DNA of 64,000 bases from Pseudoalteromonas sp. OOF1S-7 (lineage in GTDB: Bacteria > Pseudomonadota > Gammaproteobacteria > Enterobacterales > Alteromonadaceae), in contig NZ_JAKRFZ010000008.1 of NCBI RefSeq assembly GCF_022347765.1, positions 62,001 through 126,000 of the forward strand. The letters are read 5' to 3'. Each line of letters begins with the position of its first letter. Positions within the stretch are counted from its first letter, which is position 1. The position numbers were made by a program, and so were the translations under genes. Positions 1-10,300 of the stretch are shown here, in pieces. Under the pieces are notes generated by a model. That model did not search any database. It saw only the letters and a program-made list of their open reading frames with translations, and was not told the DNA's origin.

Positions 1-1695
1 TTGCCATGGGCGGCTGCTACCCATTTCTAGCATGGCATTTAAGCGCTCACCGGCTTCTTTTGAATTGTACACAGAGCAGCGGTGAATGGCTTCTTTATTA
101 CCTGAGATTTCACACAGGGCTTTGTGGAATTCAAATTGTAGAATATGCGCCAGGAAGTAACGCGTATAAGGAACATTGCCTGGCACATGGTATTTTGCAC
201 CTGGGTCAAAGTCATTTTCAGTACGTGTAACAGGCGCCTGAAGGCCCTGATACTTCTCGCGTAATTCCCACCAGGCTTTGTTGTATTCAGCCGGGCTTAT
301 CTCGCCGGAATATACTTTCCAGCGCCATTGGTCAACTAACAGACCAAAAGGAATGAAGGCAATTTTGTCCAGTGCCATTTTCATCAGCAGGCCAATGTCT
401 TTTGACTCGTCAGGCACCTGATCTAGCAAGCCAATCTCTTTGAGGTAACCAGGCGTTACCGACAGCGCTATGGTGTCACCGATTGCTTCGTGGAAACCAT
501 CGTTGGCACTTTCCTGATAATACAGCGGTAGCTTGTTGTAGGCACGCTGATAGAAGTTGTGGCCTAACTCGTGGTGAATGACTGAGAACTCTTCACCGGT
601 GCGCTGTATACACATTTTGATGCGAAGGTCGTCTTTGTTATCCAGGTTCCACGCTGATGCATGACACTGTACGTCACGGTCCTGTGGCTTAGTGAAGAGT
701 GAGCGAGTCCAGAATGTTTCTGGCAGTGGTTCAAAGCCCATTGAAGTGAAGAACTTCTCGGCGCCTTTGACCATTTTGATTTCGTCGTAGTTATGCTTTT
801 CAAGTAACTCGGTCACGTTATAGCCCGGATCAGCATTTTCCGGCGCAACCAGGTCGTAGATGTTGCCCCATTGCTGTGCCCACATATTACCTAACAGATG
901 CGCCGGTATTGGCTGATCCTGTGGTACTTTATCTTCGCCATATTTTTCGCCCAGTTTGGCACGAACGTGACAGTGGAGTGAGTCATATAAAGGCTTTACC
1001 TGGCCCCAGATGCGGTCAAGTTCTTTTGCAAAGTCATCGGCAGGCATGTCGTATTTACTGCGCCACATCGCACCAGTGTCACGATACCCCAGTTCTTGTG
1101 AACCTTCATTTGCTAAAGAAACCAGATCTTTATACAAAGGACGCATCTGTGGGGAAACCTGACGCCAGCCTTGCCATATATCTAGCAGCTCTTCATAGTC
1201 TCGGCTGTTGGCCATCTTGGCTGTCATTTCACCCAGGCTCATGCAGTTGCCGTCTTTGCAGTACTTACCTTTGCCGTACATGCCATCCAGTTCGGCTGAT
1301 AGCTTAGCCAGTTCCGCTGTTTTTTCGGCGTCTTTTGGCGCAGGCAACGTCAGGTTTAACTTTAGCTTATCCAATTTACGGCGATTGTCGTAACTGAGTT
1401 CCAGTTCATCAAACTTGGCTGCTTCATTTGCCAATGCGACTACTTTTTCAGTGTATTCCTGGCTAACGTCAGCGGCCAGTGAAGCCGTGTCTTCTGTAAT
1501 GAAGTTGGCATAAATCCAGGCTGAACGTGCACTGCGATAACTGAGGTCTTGCAGTTCTTTTTCTGCTTTGGTTAGAAATGCTTCAGCGTCTTTTTCAGTC
1601 AGGGTTGACGTGTTGGTAGAGTTACATCCACTCAGAGAGAGTGCCCCGGCAACCACCAGGGCGCCCAGGCTGAGTTTGAATTGTAGTGCCATCAT
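1..1695 (-). CDS. M2-family zinc peptidyl-dipeptidase lipoprotein, 3' end outside window
   Basis: The reverse strand is open from an ATG at 1695 to the window edge (565 codons), so the C-terminus is missing. The N-terminus is a lipoprotein signal with lipobox LSGC at about residues 21-24, so the protein should be anchored in an envelope membrane with its enzyme domain in the periplasm. The zinc motif HELGH starts at residue 375 (about 559-573), and GFHEAIGD follows about 24 residues later. Together these are the signature of peptidase family M2 (angiotensin-converting-enzyme-like dipeptidyl carboxypeptidases), which release C-terminal dipeptides. A second ATG is adjacent at 1692. The gene is divergent from fadE. 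Family assignment is firm; the physiological substrate is unknown, and peptide nutrition is an inference. Confidence 0.9.
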   Translation of the reverse strand, partial: MMALQFKLSLGALVVAGALSLSGCNSTNTSTLTEKDAEAFLTKAEKELQDLSYRSARSAWIYANFITEDTASLAADVSQEYTEKVVALANEAAKFDELELSYDNRRKLDKLKLNLTLPAPKDAEKTAELAKLSAELDGMYGKGKYCKDGNCMSLGEMTAKMANSRDYEELLDIWQGWRQVSPQMRPLYKDLVSLANEGSQELGYRDTGAMWRSKYDMPADDFAKELDRIWGQVKPLYDSLHCHVRAKLGEKYGEDKVPQDQPIPAHLLGNMWAQQWGNIYDLVAPENADPGYNVTELLEKHNYDEIKMVKGAEKFFTSMGFEPLPETFWTRSLFTKPQDRDVQCHASAWNLDNKDDLRIKMCIQRTGEEFSVIHHELGHNFYQRAYNKLPLYYQESANDGFHEAIGDTIALSVTPGYLKEIGLLDQVPDESKDIGLLMKMALDKIAFIPFGLLVDQWRWKVYSGEISPAEYNKAWWELREKYQGLQAPVTRTENDFDPGAKYHVPGNVPYTRYFLAHILQFEFHKALCEISGNKEAIHRCSVYNSKEAGERLNAMLEMGSSRPWQ

Positions 1696-1840
1696 TGTTC
1701 CAATTATCGTTATTAGAAACTCGATCATACCAGCGTCGAATGGCTGCGACAATTCGCGTCGCACGAGCAGGGCAAAAATATTGAGATAAGTGACATTTGT
1801 TCCATACTTAAAGCGCCATCAACCGGGAGGTGCCGATATT

Positions 1841-4105
1841 ATGTGGTTACTGATACTGCTCATTATTGCTGTGTGTTTGATTTTCTACGTAAAGGAAGTC
1901 AGGCTAAAAATTGTTTCAAGTCCGGCTTTGGCTTATTTTAAACGCGCTTTACCCCAGTTGTCTCAGACTGAACGTGAAGCCATGGAAGCCGGTGATACCT
2001 GGTGGGATGCCAGCTTATTTAGCGGGCAGCCGAATTGGTCACAGTGGTTGCAAACGGGTAAGCCTGCACTGAGCGAGCGGGAAATCGATTTTATTGAGCA
2101 TGAGCTGGCTGAGCTGATGACGATGCTGGATGAAAGCCAGATTTGCGCGACTGGCGACTTGCCGCCTGAGGTATGGCAGTATCTGAAAGAAAAGGGGTTT
2201 TTTGCCTTTATTATTCCTGAGAAATTTGGTGGCAGAGCCTTCAGTGCGCAGGCAAACTCCGCCATCGTGGCGCAAATAGCTACTCGCAGCTTGTCGACAG
2301 CAGTGACCGTGATGGTACCTAACAGCCTTGGCCCGGCCGAGCTGTTGCTTCACTTTGGCACACCACAACAGCAACAAATCTGGTTGCCCAAGCTGGCTGA
2401 TGGCTCTGCGCTGCCTTGTTTCGCATTAACTTCTTTAGAAGCGGGCTCGGATGCCGGTGGTATTACCGACTTTGCTGTTGTGTGTAAACAAGAGTTTGAG
2501 GGGGAATTGACTTTGGGACTGAAAGTTACCTGGCAAAAGCGTTATATCACTCTGGCGCCGGTGGCCTCGGTGCTGGGGCTTGCCTTCAAAGTGTATGACC
2601 CCGATCAGTTGCTATCCGATACAACGGAATTAGGCATTACCTGTGCCTTGATCCCCACTGACCATGATGGAGTTGAAGTCGGTCCGAGGCATGACCCTAT
2701 GGGGCTGGCATTTATGAACGGTACGACTCAAGGGCAGGGGGTTTTTATTCCAATGGACTGGGTAATTGGCGATGTCGGCGGAATTGGTAAAGGCTGGCGT
2801 ATGCTGGTCTCTTGTCTGAGTGCTGGACGCGGTATCTCTTTGCCTGCCTTAAGTGCCGGTACGGCACAATTAAGTGCCAGGTCAGCAACGGCTTATTGCT
2901 GCGTCAGACGGCAGTTTAAGCAGCCTTTATGGCGCTTTGAAGGCGTTCAGGCCGTGTTGGCCAGGGTAGCAGGGCTGAGTTACAGTATAGAGGCGACAAG
3001 GCAAAATACCGCCCTGGCCATCGATCTCAATAAGAGCCCAGCAGTGATCACGGCAATTGCCAAATACCACCTTACGGAGATGGCTCGGATCACCATTAAT
3101 GATGCGATGGATTTACATGGCGGAAAAGCTATCCAGCGTGGTCCACTGAATTATCTCGCACTCCATTATCAGGGGATGCCCATTAGCATTACGGTGGAGG
3201 GAGCAAATATTCTCACGCGTAATCTGATGATTTTCGGCCAGGGAGCGACACGCTGTCATCCCTACATATTAAAGGAAATGGCAGCTGCCCAGGAGCAAGA
3301 CGCGGATTTAGCTCTGCAACAGTTTGATAAGGTATTCATTCAACATCTGGCCCACAGTTGTAAAACCTTTCTCAAAGCCACATTTAGCGGGCTAACCTGC
3401 GATGTTTTTTCATCTTCGCCTGTTGCGGGTGAGGTGGCTCGCTATTATAAAATCCTAACCAGATACAGCCAGATATTAGCCGTATTAAGCGACCTGGCGA
3501 TGCTGATACTCGGAGGGAAACTTAAGCTTCAGGAAATGCGCTCAGCCAGATTAGGTGACATGTTAAGCCAGCTTTATCTGGCATCATGTGTTTTGAAAAA
3601 GTATGAGGATGATGGTCGCCAGTGTAGCGACCTACCATTGCTACACTATGCCATGGGGTTTCATCTCAATGCGTTTGAGCAGGCATATGCCGGATTTATT
3701 GATAACTTTGCACCTGCCGGATTGAAAACCATCGTAAAACGCTGGTTTATGCCTTTTGGTCCTGAGACGGGCGGGCCGTTGGATCGGCTGATTACGGAAC
3801 TATGTCACAGTCTGTATCGCAATAAACTGACGCTGGCACGTGTGAGTAATTTATGCGAGATCTCAGGTCATACTGGTTTGGAGGTGTTAGAGCAGGCATT
3901 TCAGTTGTATCTTAAATGCGAGCAAGGGCTGCATAAGTTTGAGCGCTGGCAAAAAGCCCATCAGATCAAATTGCTGGTATTAAACACTGATGAGCAATTA
4001 GCGATGGCGGTTGCTGAATGTATTCTTGATGAAGAGGAACGAGAGTTGCTCACTGAATGGTTCCGTTCGAGCCGTGCAGCTCTGAGTGTGGATGAAAGCG
4101 TCTGA
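1841..4105 (+). CDS. fadE: FadE-type acyl-CoA dehydrogenase
   Basis: Flavin-dependent acyl-CoA dehydrogenase of fatty-acid beta-oxidation (754 aa), making trans-2-enoyl-CoA. It matches the large membrane-associated FadE type rather than the ~380-aa soluble type: one N-terminal hydrophobic segment (residues 1-18), then ACAD N-terminal, middle and C-terminal domains and a FadE-specific C-terminal extension. Visible signatures are LGPAELL, ALTSLEAGSDAGG (about residue 197) and ITVEGANILTRN (about 450), close to E. coli FadE. It is about 60 residues shorter than E. coli FadE (814 aa), partly because there is one membrane segment instead of two. An upstream in-frame ATG at 1790 was not used, because 1841 has a strong Shine-Dalgarno (GGGAGGTG) and puts the hydrophobic segment at the N-terminus. 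Confidence 0.88.
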   Translation: MWLLILLIIAVCLIFYVKEVRLKIVSSPALAYFKRALPQLSQTEREAMEAGDTWWDASLFSGQPNWSQWLQTGKPALSEREIDFIEHELAELMTMLDESQICATGDLPPEVWQYLKEKGFFAFIIPEKFGGRAFSAQANSAIVAQIATRSLSTAVTVMVPNSLGPAELLLHFGTPQQQQIWLPKLADGSALPCFALTSLEAGSDAGGITDFAVVCKQEFEGELTLGLKVTWQKRYITLAPVASVLGLAFKVYDPDQLLSDTTELGITCALIPTDHDGVEVGPRHDPMGLAFMNGTTQGQGVFIPMDWVIGDVGGIGKGWRMLVSCLSAGRGISLPALSAGTAQLSARSATAYCCVRRQFKQPLWRFEGVQAVLARVAGLSYSIEATRQNTALAIDLNKSPAVITAIAKYHLTEMARITINDAMDLHGGKAIQRGPLNYLALHYQGMPISITVEGANILTRNLMIFGQGATRCHPYILKEMAAAQEQDADLALQQFDKVFIQHLAHSCKTFLKATFSGLTCDVFSSSPVAGEVARYYKILTRYSQILAVLSDLAMLILGGKLKLQEMRSARLGDMLSQLYLASCVLKKYEDDGRQCSDLPLLHYAMGFHLNAFEQAYAGFIDNFAPAGLKTIVKRWFMPFGPETGGPLDRLITELCHSLYRNKLTLARVSNLCEISGHTGLEVLEQAFQLYLKCEQGLHKFERWQKAHQIKLLVLNTDEQLAMAVAECILDEEERELLTEWFRSSRAALSVDESV

Positions 4106-4136
4106 TCACAGCTGAAACCAAGTATTTGAGCTGATA

Positions 4137-4163
4137 GTGTGGGTCAGCTGTGCTGACTCACAC
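4137..4163 (+). terminator. Hairpin downstream of fadE
   Basis: A 12-bp stem (4137-4148 with 4152-4163, one G-T wobble) and a 3-nt loop lie 31 bp after the fadE stop. There is no U-tract, so it may be a weak terminator or a 3'-end stabiliser. Confidence 0.4.
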
Positions 4164-4210
4164 CAGCCAGGAGGCGATGACTTGAAATCGCACTTTGGTT
4201 AAATATAAGT

Positions 4211-4648
4211 TTATCGAGCAAAAGGGTCGGCGTTAATTTTGTCCACATACCACTCGCCTTTGCGCCTGATAAGCTGAACACTTCGCATATCATCGACCTG
4301 CTCTCCATGCAGCATACCGGTAAAGATCAAGTTGATCCGGGCTTCGTTACCGTATTGCTCTCTTAAGCTCTGGTTTGTCATGTCCACTTCAATGGTTACC
4401 TGATCATACTGCATGTTAACCAGGTTTCTGGCGAATTGAGATGGCGTGCCGTAAGAGCGCATAATTCTGCCCATGCGCGGTGTGGAGCGGCTAAGTGCCA
4501 GCTCCATGTCTTTCTTATTATAAAGTGCGTCAAAAAACACTGTCGCTGCATATCCTGGAGTATTTTTGTCCCCACGCGCTGCATCATCATCACCACAACC
4601 AGATAGCATCAATAGGATTACAGTTGAAAAAGTAAGTAGTAATTTCAT
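4211..4648 (-). CDS. Small periplasmic lipoprotein, NTF2-like size and pattern
   Basis: Hypothetical lipoprotein of 145 aa with lipobox LSGC (residues 15-18) followed by an Asp-rich linker (GDDD), which disfavours inner-membrane retention only weakly. The mature part (helical start with AATVFFDALYNKKD, then strands ending RRKGEWYVDKI) resembles DUF4878/NTF2-like lipoproteins, which have a cone-shaped fold with the motif 'W.V..I' at the end. That assignment is inference from pattern only. It stands alone between fadE (convergent) and the large lipoprotein gene, which is on the same strand upstream. Function unknown. Confidence 0.75.
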   Translation of the reverse strand: MKLLLTFSTVILLMLSGCGDDDAARGDKNTPGYAATVFFDALYNKKDMELALSRSTPRMGRIMRSYGTPSQFARNLVNMQYDQVTIEVDMTNQSLREQYGNEARINLIFTGMLHGEQVDDMRSVQLIRRKGEWYVDKINADPFAR

Positions 4649-4770
4649 ATTAGTATTAATTCAGGGGGTTATGACTTTAGTTTGTCTTCTAATCGGGCTT
4701 TTGTAAAGTATAGGCTGGTAAAATACGGGGTATATAACGAGGAATCACGACTGATGAGGCGACAGGTCGC

Positions 4771-4801
4771 AAACAGTTGCAGCGTCTTACTGCAACTGTT
4801 T
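4771..4801 (-). terminator. Perfect 12-bp hairpin after the RCC1-like lipoprotein gene
   Basis: Arms 4771-4782 and 4790-4801 are perfectly complementary with a 7-nt loop, 10 bp past the stop of the 4812-7160 gene. There is no clear U-tract on the reverse strand, so this is a probable transcription end or RNA-protecting hairpin. Confidence 0.45.
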
Positions 4802-4811
4802 GAAAGTTAAC

Positions 4812-7160
4812 TTATTCAATATCGCATTTTAGAGTACCGCTACCATTGCGGTAACAAATCTCTCTGGTATATATTAATAAGTCTTGTGGCAGTATGTCTT
4901 CGAGCAATTTGGTTTGCGTGTCACCGTCATAACATTTTATGTCTTTGTTACTTACCAGGCAGGTGAGAGCGCCATTTGCCAGCACTTTATGCACTGTTGC
5001 ATTTGCCTCCAGTAGTTCTGTCAGCTCAGTGCCTCGACTGCCCCAGCATTGCCAGCTGGCATCATTCAACTGAGCACATACATTGGTTGCGTCGACGGCG
5101 TTAAGTTTTGTCACCAGCAATTGTGCAGGTACGTTTTTCACTGGATTATCACCCTTGGCATTACAAACCACAGTACCATAATTGCCAAGTAAGCAGGCAT
5201 AGTCGCCCCGGGTGATCACTTGTTTGAGTTCGGCAGGTGCGGTCAGATCAAGTGGCTGACCAAAGCCGCCTTCACGGCAAGATTCAAATTGACCATCCGT
5301 CACCTTACAAACATAGTCATCACCTCGGAAGGTGTGGCTGCTCTCATATCTCAGTTTGACTTCGCTGTGATCGGTCTGGTCAAACTCATCTGTGGCGTGA
5401 AATTCAAGTGTCACGTAGCGCTCAAAGTCACCATTATACTTGATAGATGCACTGGTATCCGATACCTGTTTAATGGTTACGTCGTCGCTGGTGCTTTCGG
5501 CCTGCCAGTGACTCGGCAAATCCTTCTTGTCATTCAGATGGAAAACTTGGCCAAAGACTTGTGCTTCACTGCCCATTATATAGGTCTCGGTTACGCCAGC
5601 GTAGGGGACGACCAGGGCTTGATGAGCTGTTCCCATAATCAAACTTTCGCGCACAACATCACCGGCTTTAGCCGTGATCTTGATTGCAGTGAGACCTTTG
5701 CGAGAAATTGTTCTCTTGTGTAGGTTCAGCGTTAAATGATGGCCTTCGAGGGTCCATTCAAGACTATCGTAAGGCTCATAATCAGTGCTTGAAACTGTCA
5801 CTTCTTCGATATCAAGGTCACCACGAAATTCCAGCCCTAAAGTGGTGGGGTAATCCGGATAAACCGAAAATTCCCCTGGATCTTTTACCTCCAACAGATC
5901 TTTGGCTACTGACTTGCTTACATAGCTGAAATTAGCAAAAGCCGATTTCTCAGCACCATTTTTGAGCTTTACTTTGTACTCCACCAATGGAGAAGTCTGG
6001 TATGTGTCTTCATCAGGAATAGTGATCACCAGTTTCTCGTTCGACTTCTGGAGTAACTCTTCATTAAAGTCGTGAACCAGCCATGAAGCGCTTTCGACAT
6101 CTTCGAAATTTGTCAGATTTGACGTCACGGTGATCGTCTGTCCAGGCACCGCATAAAGTCGGTCTAAAGAGAGTTCAATGGCATTGAGGTCGGTTACATT
6201 CTGCACCACAACGGATGTTTCCGCCGTTTTTTGGATATTGCCTTGCATCGTTACGGTGAGCAGAAGCTTAAAGGTTTGGGTCTCACTGAGCTCAGGGGCC
6301 TTAAAGGTATAAAAAGACTTTCCCTGCGTCTGCTGTGCAGGAGCTGGCGTACCTTGCCACTGCCAATCATAGCTGATGATCTCATTGGTACGAATAATGT
6401 CAGGTTGGATGGTCTGGGTACTTTTTTCATTGATAACAAACTGCTCAGGCAGGCTGACACTGAGCGATGGCTCAGATTCCGGTGCTAAAGTCGCTTTGAT
6501 TGTTCTCGTGACGACTTCGTCATTGGTGGTGATTTCAAATATAATATCAAAGAGTTGGGTTTGCGTGACCTCAGGTAATTTTACACTGAACGTACTTTGT
6601 CCTGCGCGCGTGTCATGACTCGACTGGGTATTCGTATTGGTCAGTTCAAAGCCGTCGGTACGCCAGTCAATTTTCTCTATCTTTGATGTCATCGCAAAGG
6701 TGGCGGTAATGGATGCATGTCCCCCACCTGCCAGTGTCAGGGCGTCGACAAGCTCAATGTGGCCGGCAGTGGACTTGGGCATCACGGTTACCTGCCAGGT
6801 TTTACTTGCCTGATTGTTGTGACTGTCCGTTACAGTGTAGGTCAGTGTAACTTGTGTCTGTTTGTCGACGTCCGGAAAAATCACATGATGTGCATTACCC
6901 GTTGCTTCGAGAAACTGAACTCCTGGCAGGGAGCTGGTCCATTTACCTGTCACCGAATCATTTTCTGGGTCTGATACTGTGGTAGTCAGAGACAACACAT
7001 CTCCGGCGTTAACCAAAGAGTTGCCTTCCAGGCTGATGTTGGGTGCCTGATTTACGACTGGTTGAGTACTGTCCGTTGACGGTGGTTTATTTTCATTATT
7101 AGAAGAACCGCCGCAGGCAGCGAGGATCCCAAAAGTAGATAGCAGCAAATAATTTCGCAT
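4812..7160 (-). CDS. Large lipoprotein with Ig/cadherin-like repeats and a Cys-paired RCC1-like C-terminus
   Basis: Predicted 782-aa lipoprotein: the lipobox LAAC (residues 13-16) is followed by a Gly/Ser/Asn/Pro linker. Residues ~35-520 look like a chain of beta-sandwich modules of roughly 90-100 residues (for example DPENDSVTGKW and VTLTYTVTDSHNNQ, as in PKD/cadherin-like repeats). The last ~170 residues carry five short repeats in which two cysteines flank a beta-hairpin: VCKVTDGQFESC, ACLLGNYGTVVC, VCAQLNDASWQCWG, TCLVSNKDIKC, ICYRNGSGTLKC. The third matches the bacterial RCC1 blade pattern (C-x-x-x-x-D-G-x-W-C-W-G). With fewer than seven blades, the propeller is small or partial. Probably surface or periplasmic binding or adhesion; no enzyme motif seen. 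Monocistronic between two hairpins. Confidence 0.75.
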   Translation of the reverse strand: MRNYLLLSTFGILAACGGSSNNENKPPSTDSTQPVVNQAPNISLEGNSLVNAGDVLSLTTTVSDPENDSVTGKWTSSLPGVQFLEATGNAHHVIFPDVDKQTQVTLTYTVTDSHNNQASKTWQVTVMPKSTAGHIELVDALTLAGGGHASITATFAMTSKIEKIDWRTDGFELTNTNTQSSHDTRAGQSTFSVKLPEVTQTQLFDIIFEITTNDEVVTRTIKATLAPESEPSLSVSLPEQFVINEKSTQTIQPDIIRTNEIISYDWQWQGTPAPAQQTQGKSFYTFKAPELSETQTFKLLLTVTMQGNIQKTAETSVVVQNVTDLNAIELSLDRLYAVPGQTITVTSNLTNFEDVESASWLVHDFNEELLQKSNEKLVITIPDEDTYQTSPLVEYKVKLKNGAEKSAFANFSYVSKSVAKDLLEVKDPGEFSVYPDYPTTLGLEFRGDLDIEEVTVSSTDYEPYDSLEWTLEGHHLTLNLHKRTISRKGLTAIKITAKAGDVVRESLIMGTAHQALVVPYAGVTETYIMGSEAQVFGQVFHLNDKKDLPSHWQAESTSDDVTIKQVSDTSASIKYNGDFERYVTLEFHATDEFDQTDHSEVKLRYESSHTFRGDDYVCKVTDGQFESCREGGFGQPLDLTAPAELKQVITRGDYACLLGNYGTVVCNAKGDNPVKNVPAQLLVTKLNAVDATNVCAQLNDASWQCWGSRGTELTELLEANATVHKVLANGALTCLVSNKDIKCYDGDTQTKLLEDILPQDLLIYTREICYRNGSGTLKCDIE

Positions 7161-7296
7161 TATTCATTCCTTTTATTGCGTTTTCACTTCAAAAGAAGAG
7201 TACAACAGAAAGGCTCGATTTTGGAAACGTTTATTTGTGAGATTGTGTATTCATAACAATCAACAAGATTAAACAACCGGTGGCTAACAAAGGCCC

Positions 7297-7325
7297 AAAT
7301 AAAAGCCCGGAGCAATGCCGGGCTT
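7297..7325 (-). terminator. Intrinsic terminator of the RND operon
   Basis: On the reverse strand an 8-bp GC-rich stem (7318-7325 with 7303-7310, 7-nt loop) is followed by TTTTATTT, about 33 bp after the RND permease stop. Confidence 0.75.
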
Positions 7326-7357
7326 AGTTGGTTGGGTAGAACTATGAATAAAAATTG

Positions 7358-10300
7358 TTAGCTTTGTTGCAATGGTTCTGGATCAGGGTCTGACTTCTTA
7401 ATGCGTTTTACAATGCGTTTAAGATCTTCCAGTGCCACGTATTGGCAAGGGATTAAGATCAGCGTGATCACGGTCGCAAATAGCACACCAAAAGCCAGTG
7501 ACACGGCCATAGGAATGACAATTTGTGCCTGCAGGCTGGTTTCCAGCAGAATGGGTACCAGGCCGATAAAGGTCGTCAGTGAGGTCAACAGAATAGCTCG
7601 GAAGCGTTTGCAGCCAGCTTCCACAACGGCTTCTTTAATGCTCATGCCTTGTTCACGCGCTTTGTTGACAAAATCTACCATAACCAGCGAGTCATTGACG
7701 ACCACGCCTGCGACGGCAATGATGCCAAAGAATGACAGGCTGCTCATAGTCATGCCCAGGACCATGTGACCAAACACGGCGCCTACTACACCAAATGGGA
7801 TCACGGACATGATCAGTATTGGCTGAGAGTATGAACGCAATGGGATCGCCAGTAGTGCAAAGATAATCATCAAAGACAAAGCAAAGTCACGAATTTGTTC
7901 AGCTACGCTGTCCATTTCTTCCTGAATACGACCAGCAACACTGCTGCTTACGCCAGGGTAGCTTTGTAGCAAAGAAGGCAAGTATTCATCGCGGATCTCT
8001 TCGGCAATTTTAAACGGTTCAGCTTGATCTGTGTCTACAGAGGCCCACACATTGATAGTCCGCTTGGCGTTTTCACGGCGGATGCGATTAACCCCTTCGA
8101 CCAGGTTAATATCGGCGATTTCTCCGAGCGGAACTTCTGCTCCACTGGACGTGATGATCCGAACTGCCTGAATGTCACTGATGGTATTGCGCTGCTCTTG
8201 TGGATAGCGGATCATCACTTTGATCTCTTCGCCGCGGCGCAGGATCCGCTGTGCTTCCAGGCCATAGTAGCTAAAGTTGACCTGAGAAGCGACATCGGCC
8301 AGGGTCAGGCCCATGCTGTATGCCAGAGGTTTAAGCTCTAGCTGTACTTCTTCGGTGCTGGATTGCATGGAATCATTGACATCGCCCACACCGGCAATGG
8401 TACGCAGCTTTTCTTTGAGTTTGCCTGCGACCTCTTGCAGTACTTTTTTATCTTTGCCCTCAAGGCGGAAGCTAATATCACCATCATCCCGGCCGCCATT
8501 CATGATGCTGTCCTGAATATTCAAGGATTTTACGCCAGGCAGGGGCGGCATGTTTTCCCGCCATAGTGCACTCAATGCAAAGGTGTCTATCGGGCGCTTA
8601 TGGGGTTCAACCAGAATGGCCATGATTGACGCTGTGGTTCTGCCTCGTAAATTGACGGACAAGTCTTTGATCATCTTTGTGCCATATTGCGCTTCAATTT
8701 GCTTTTCAACATCCAGAATAACCTGCTCAACTTTTTTAGCTGTAGCCAGAGTTGCAGACTCGGAAGATGACAAGTTCATATCTATGGTGATGCGCGGGAA
8801 ATCATGAGGGATTTTTGGATTTGCCACAAACTTGACCAGACCTCCGGCAAACATACCGGCGCTGATTATGATAATAGACAGGAAGCCTACGATTACAGTG
8901 TAACGATAGTGAATGCAGCGCTCAATAAAGGGGCGATACAGATTCTCAATAAAGTTCTTCAGCGCGCCATCAATTAGCGCTCGGGCACGGTGTAGTGGGT
9001 TTTTAGGGTTATCCGGGCGGTCTTTCATTGCTGCAAGGTGGGCAGGCAGGATCAGCTTAGATTCGACCAAAGAGAATAGCAGGCACAGGATAATGACCCC
9101 ACCAATGGCTTTGGAGAATGCGGCGGCAGGACCGGTTGCAAACGTTTGAGGCAAAAACGCGGCCACAGTGGTGAGCACTCCAAAGGTGGCCGGAATGGCA
9201 ACACGCTTCACCCCGCGTACAACGTTGTCCAGGCTGTGACCGTGTTTTTCTATTTCCGCGTGGGCGGATTCGCCAACCACTATGGCATCGTCGACCACAA
9301 TGCCGAGCACCAGAATAAACGCAAACAGAGAGGCCAGATTAATGGTGACATCCAGCATGCCCATCGGCATAAACAAGAAAGCGCCAAGAAACGAAACTGG
9401 CAGACCCATCATGACCCAAAAAGCCAAACGCACTCGTAAGAACAACGCCAGCATCAGCATCACCAGAACGCCACCCCAGGCCATGTTTTCTATCATCATG
9501 TTTAGACGGCCTTCAAGGTAATAGGTCAGATCAATAAAGGGCTCAAGTTCGACACCCTGAGGCAGCCGCGTTGCTTTCTCAGCTAGGTAAGTTTTCATCA
9601 CTTGGGCGACTTTAGTAATGTCCTGGTCTTTGGATGCGCGTACTTCGAATACCAGGGAGTTACGGCCGTTGTAGCGAGAGTACAACAGGCCTTCTTCAAA
9701 TCCATCGGTGATGGTCGCAACATCGCGCAGTTTAATTTGAGCACCATCGGCCAGTGTTAACAGGGGAAGCTGCTCAAACTCATGGCCCCGATAGGCTTGG
9801 TTTTCGACCCGCATTGAGATATAACCATTATCTGAGCGGATCTGGCCTGCCGACATATTGGCAGAGAAATTTTTAACTGCTTCTGATATATCTCTGAATG
9901 TCAGGCCATATTCGCGCAGCCTGTCAGGGCTTATCTCAATACTGATCTCGTAATTCAGGCCGCCGTTGAAGTCCACCAGATTGACGCCGGGCAGGGCGAG
10001 CATCTCATCGTGTATCTCGTTACCCAGTTGCTTGAGCTGGTGGAAGTTCATGTCGCCGTTGAGTGACAGCCACATGACTTCCTGCTCAAACTTATCGCGG
10101 CGGACGATCGGGCGCTCCATACCAGCCGGGAAGGTTGAAATGGAGTCAACCTGCATTTTGACTTCGTCCAGCACTTCCTGTGGGTCGTACTTTTCTTCCA
10201 CTTCAATCCAGGTTTGAGAGAAGCCGCGGTTGGAGTAGGTGATCAGACGTTTGATCCCTTCCAGTCCTTCCATCGACTCTTCCACTTTAATCGTGATCCC

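Noticed and set aside
876..1307. Open frame of 143 codons on the + strand
   Set aside because: Runs antisense inside the M2 peptidase gene, which has full family motifs; no ribosome site or domain.
1790..1840. Upstream in-frame ATG for fadE
   Set aside because: No ribosome site, and it would place 17 hydrophilic residues before the membrane segment; 1841 has GGGAGGTG.
5220..5723. 167-codon open frame on the + strand
   Set aside because: Antisense to the Ig/RCC1-like lipoprotein; composition and lack of a start signal mark it as a shadow.
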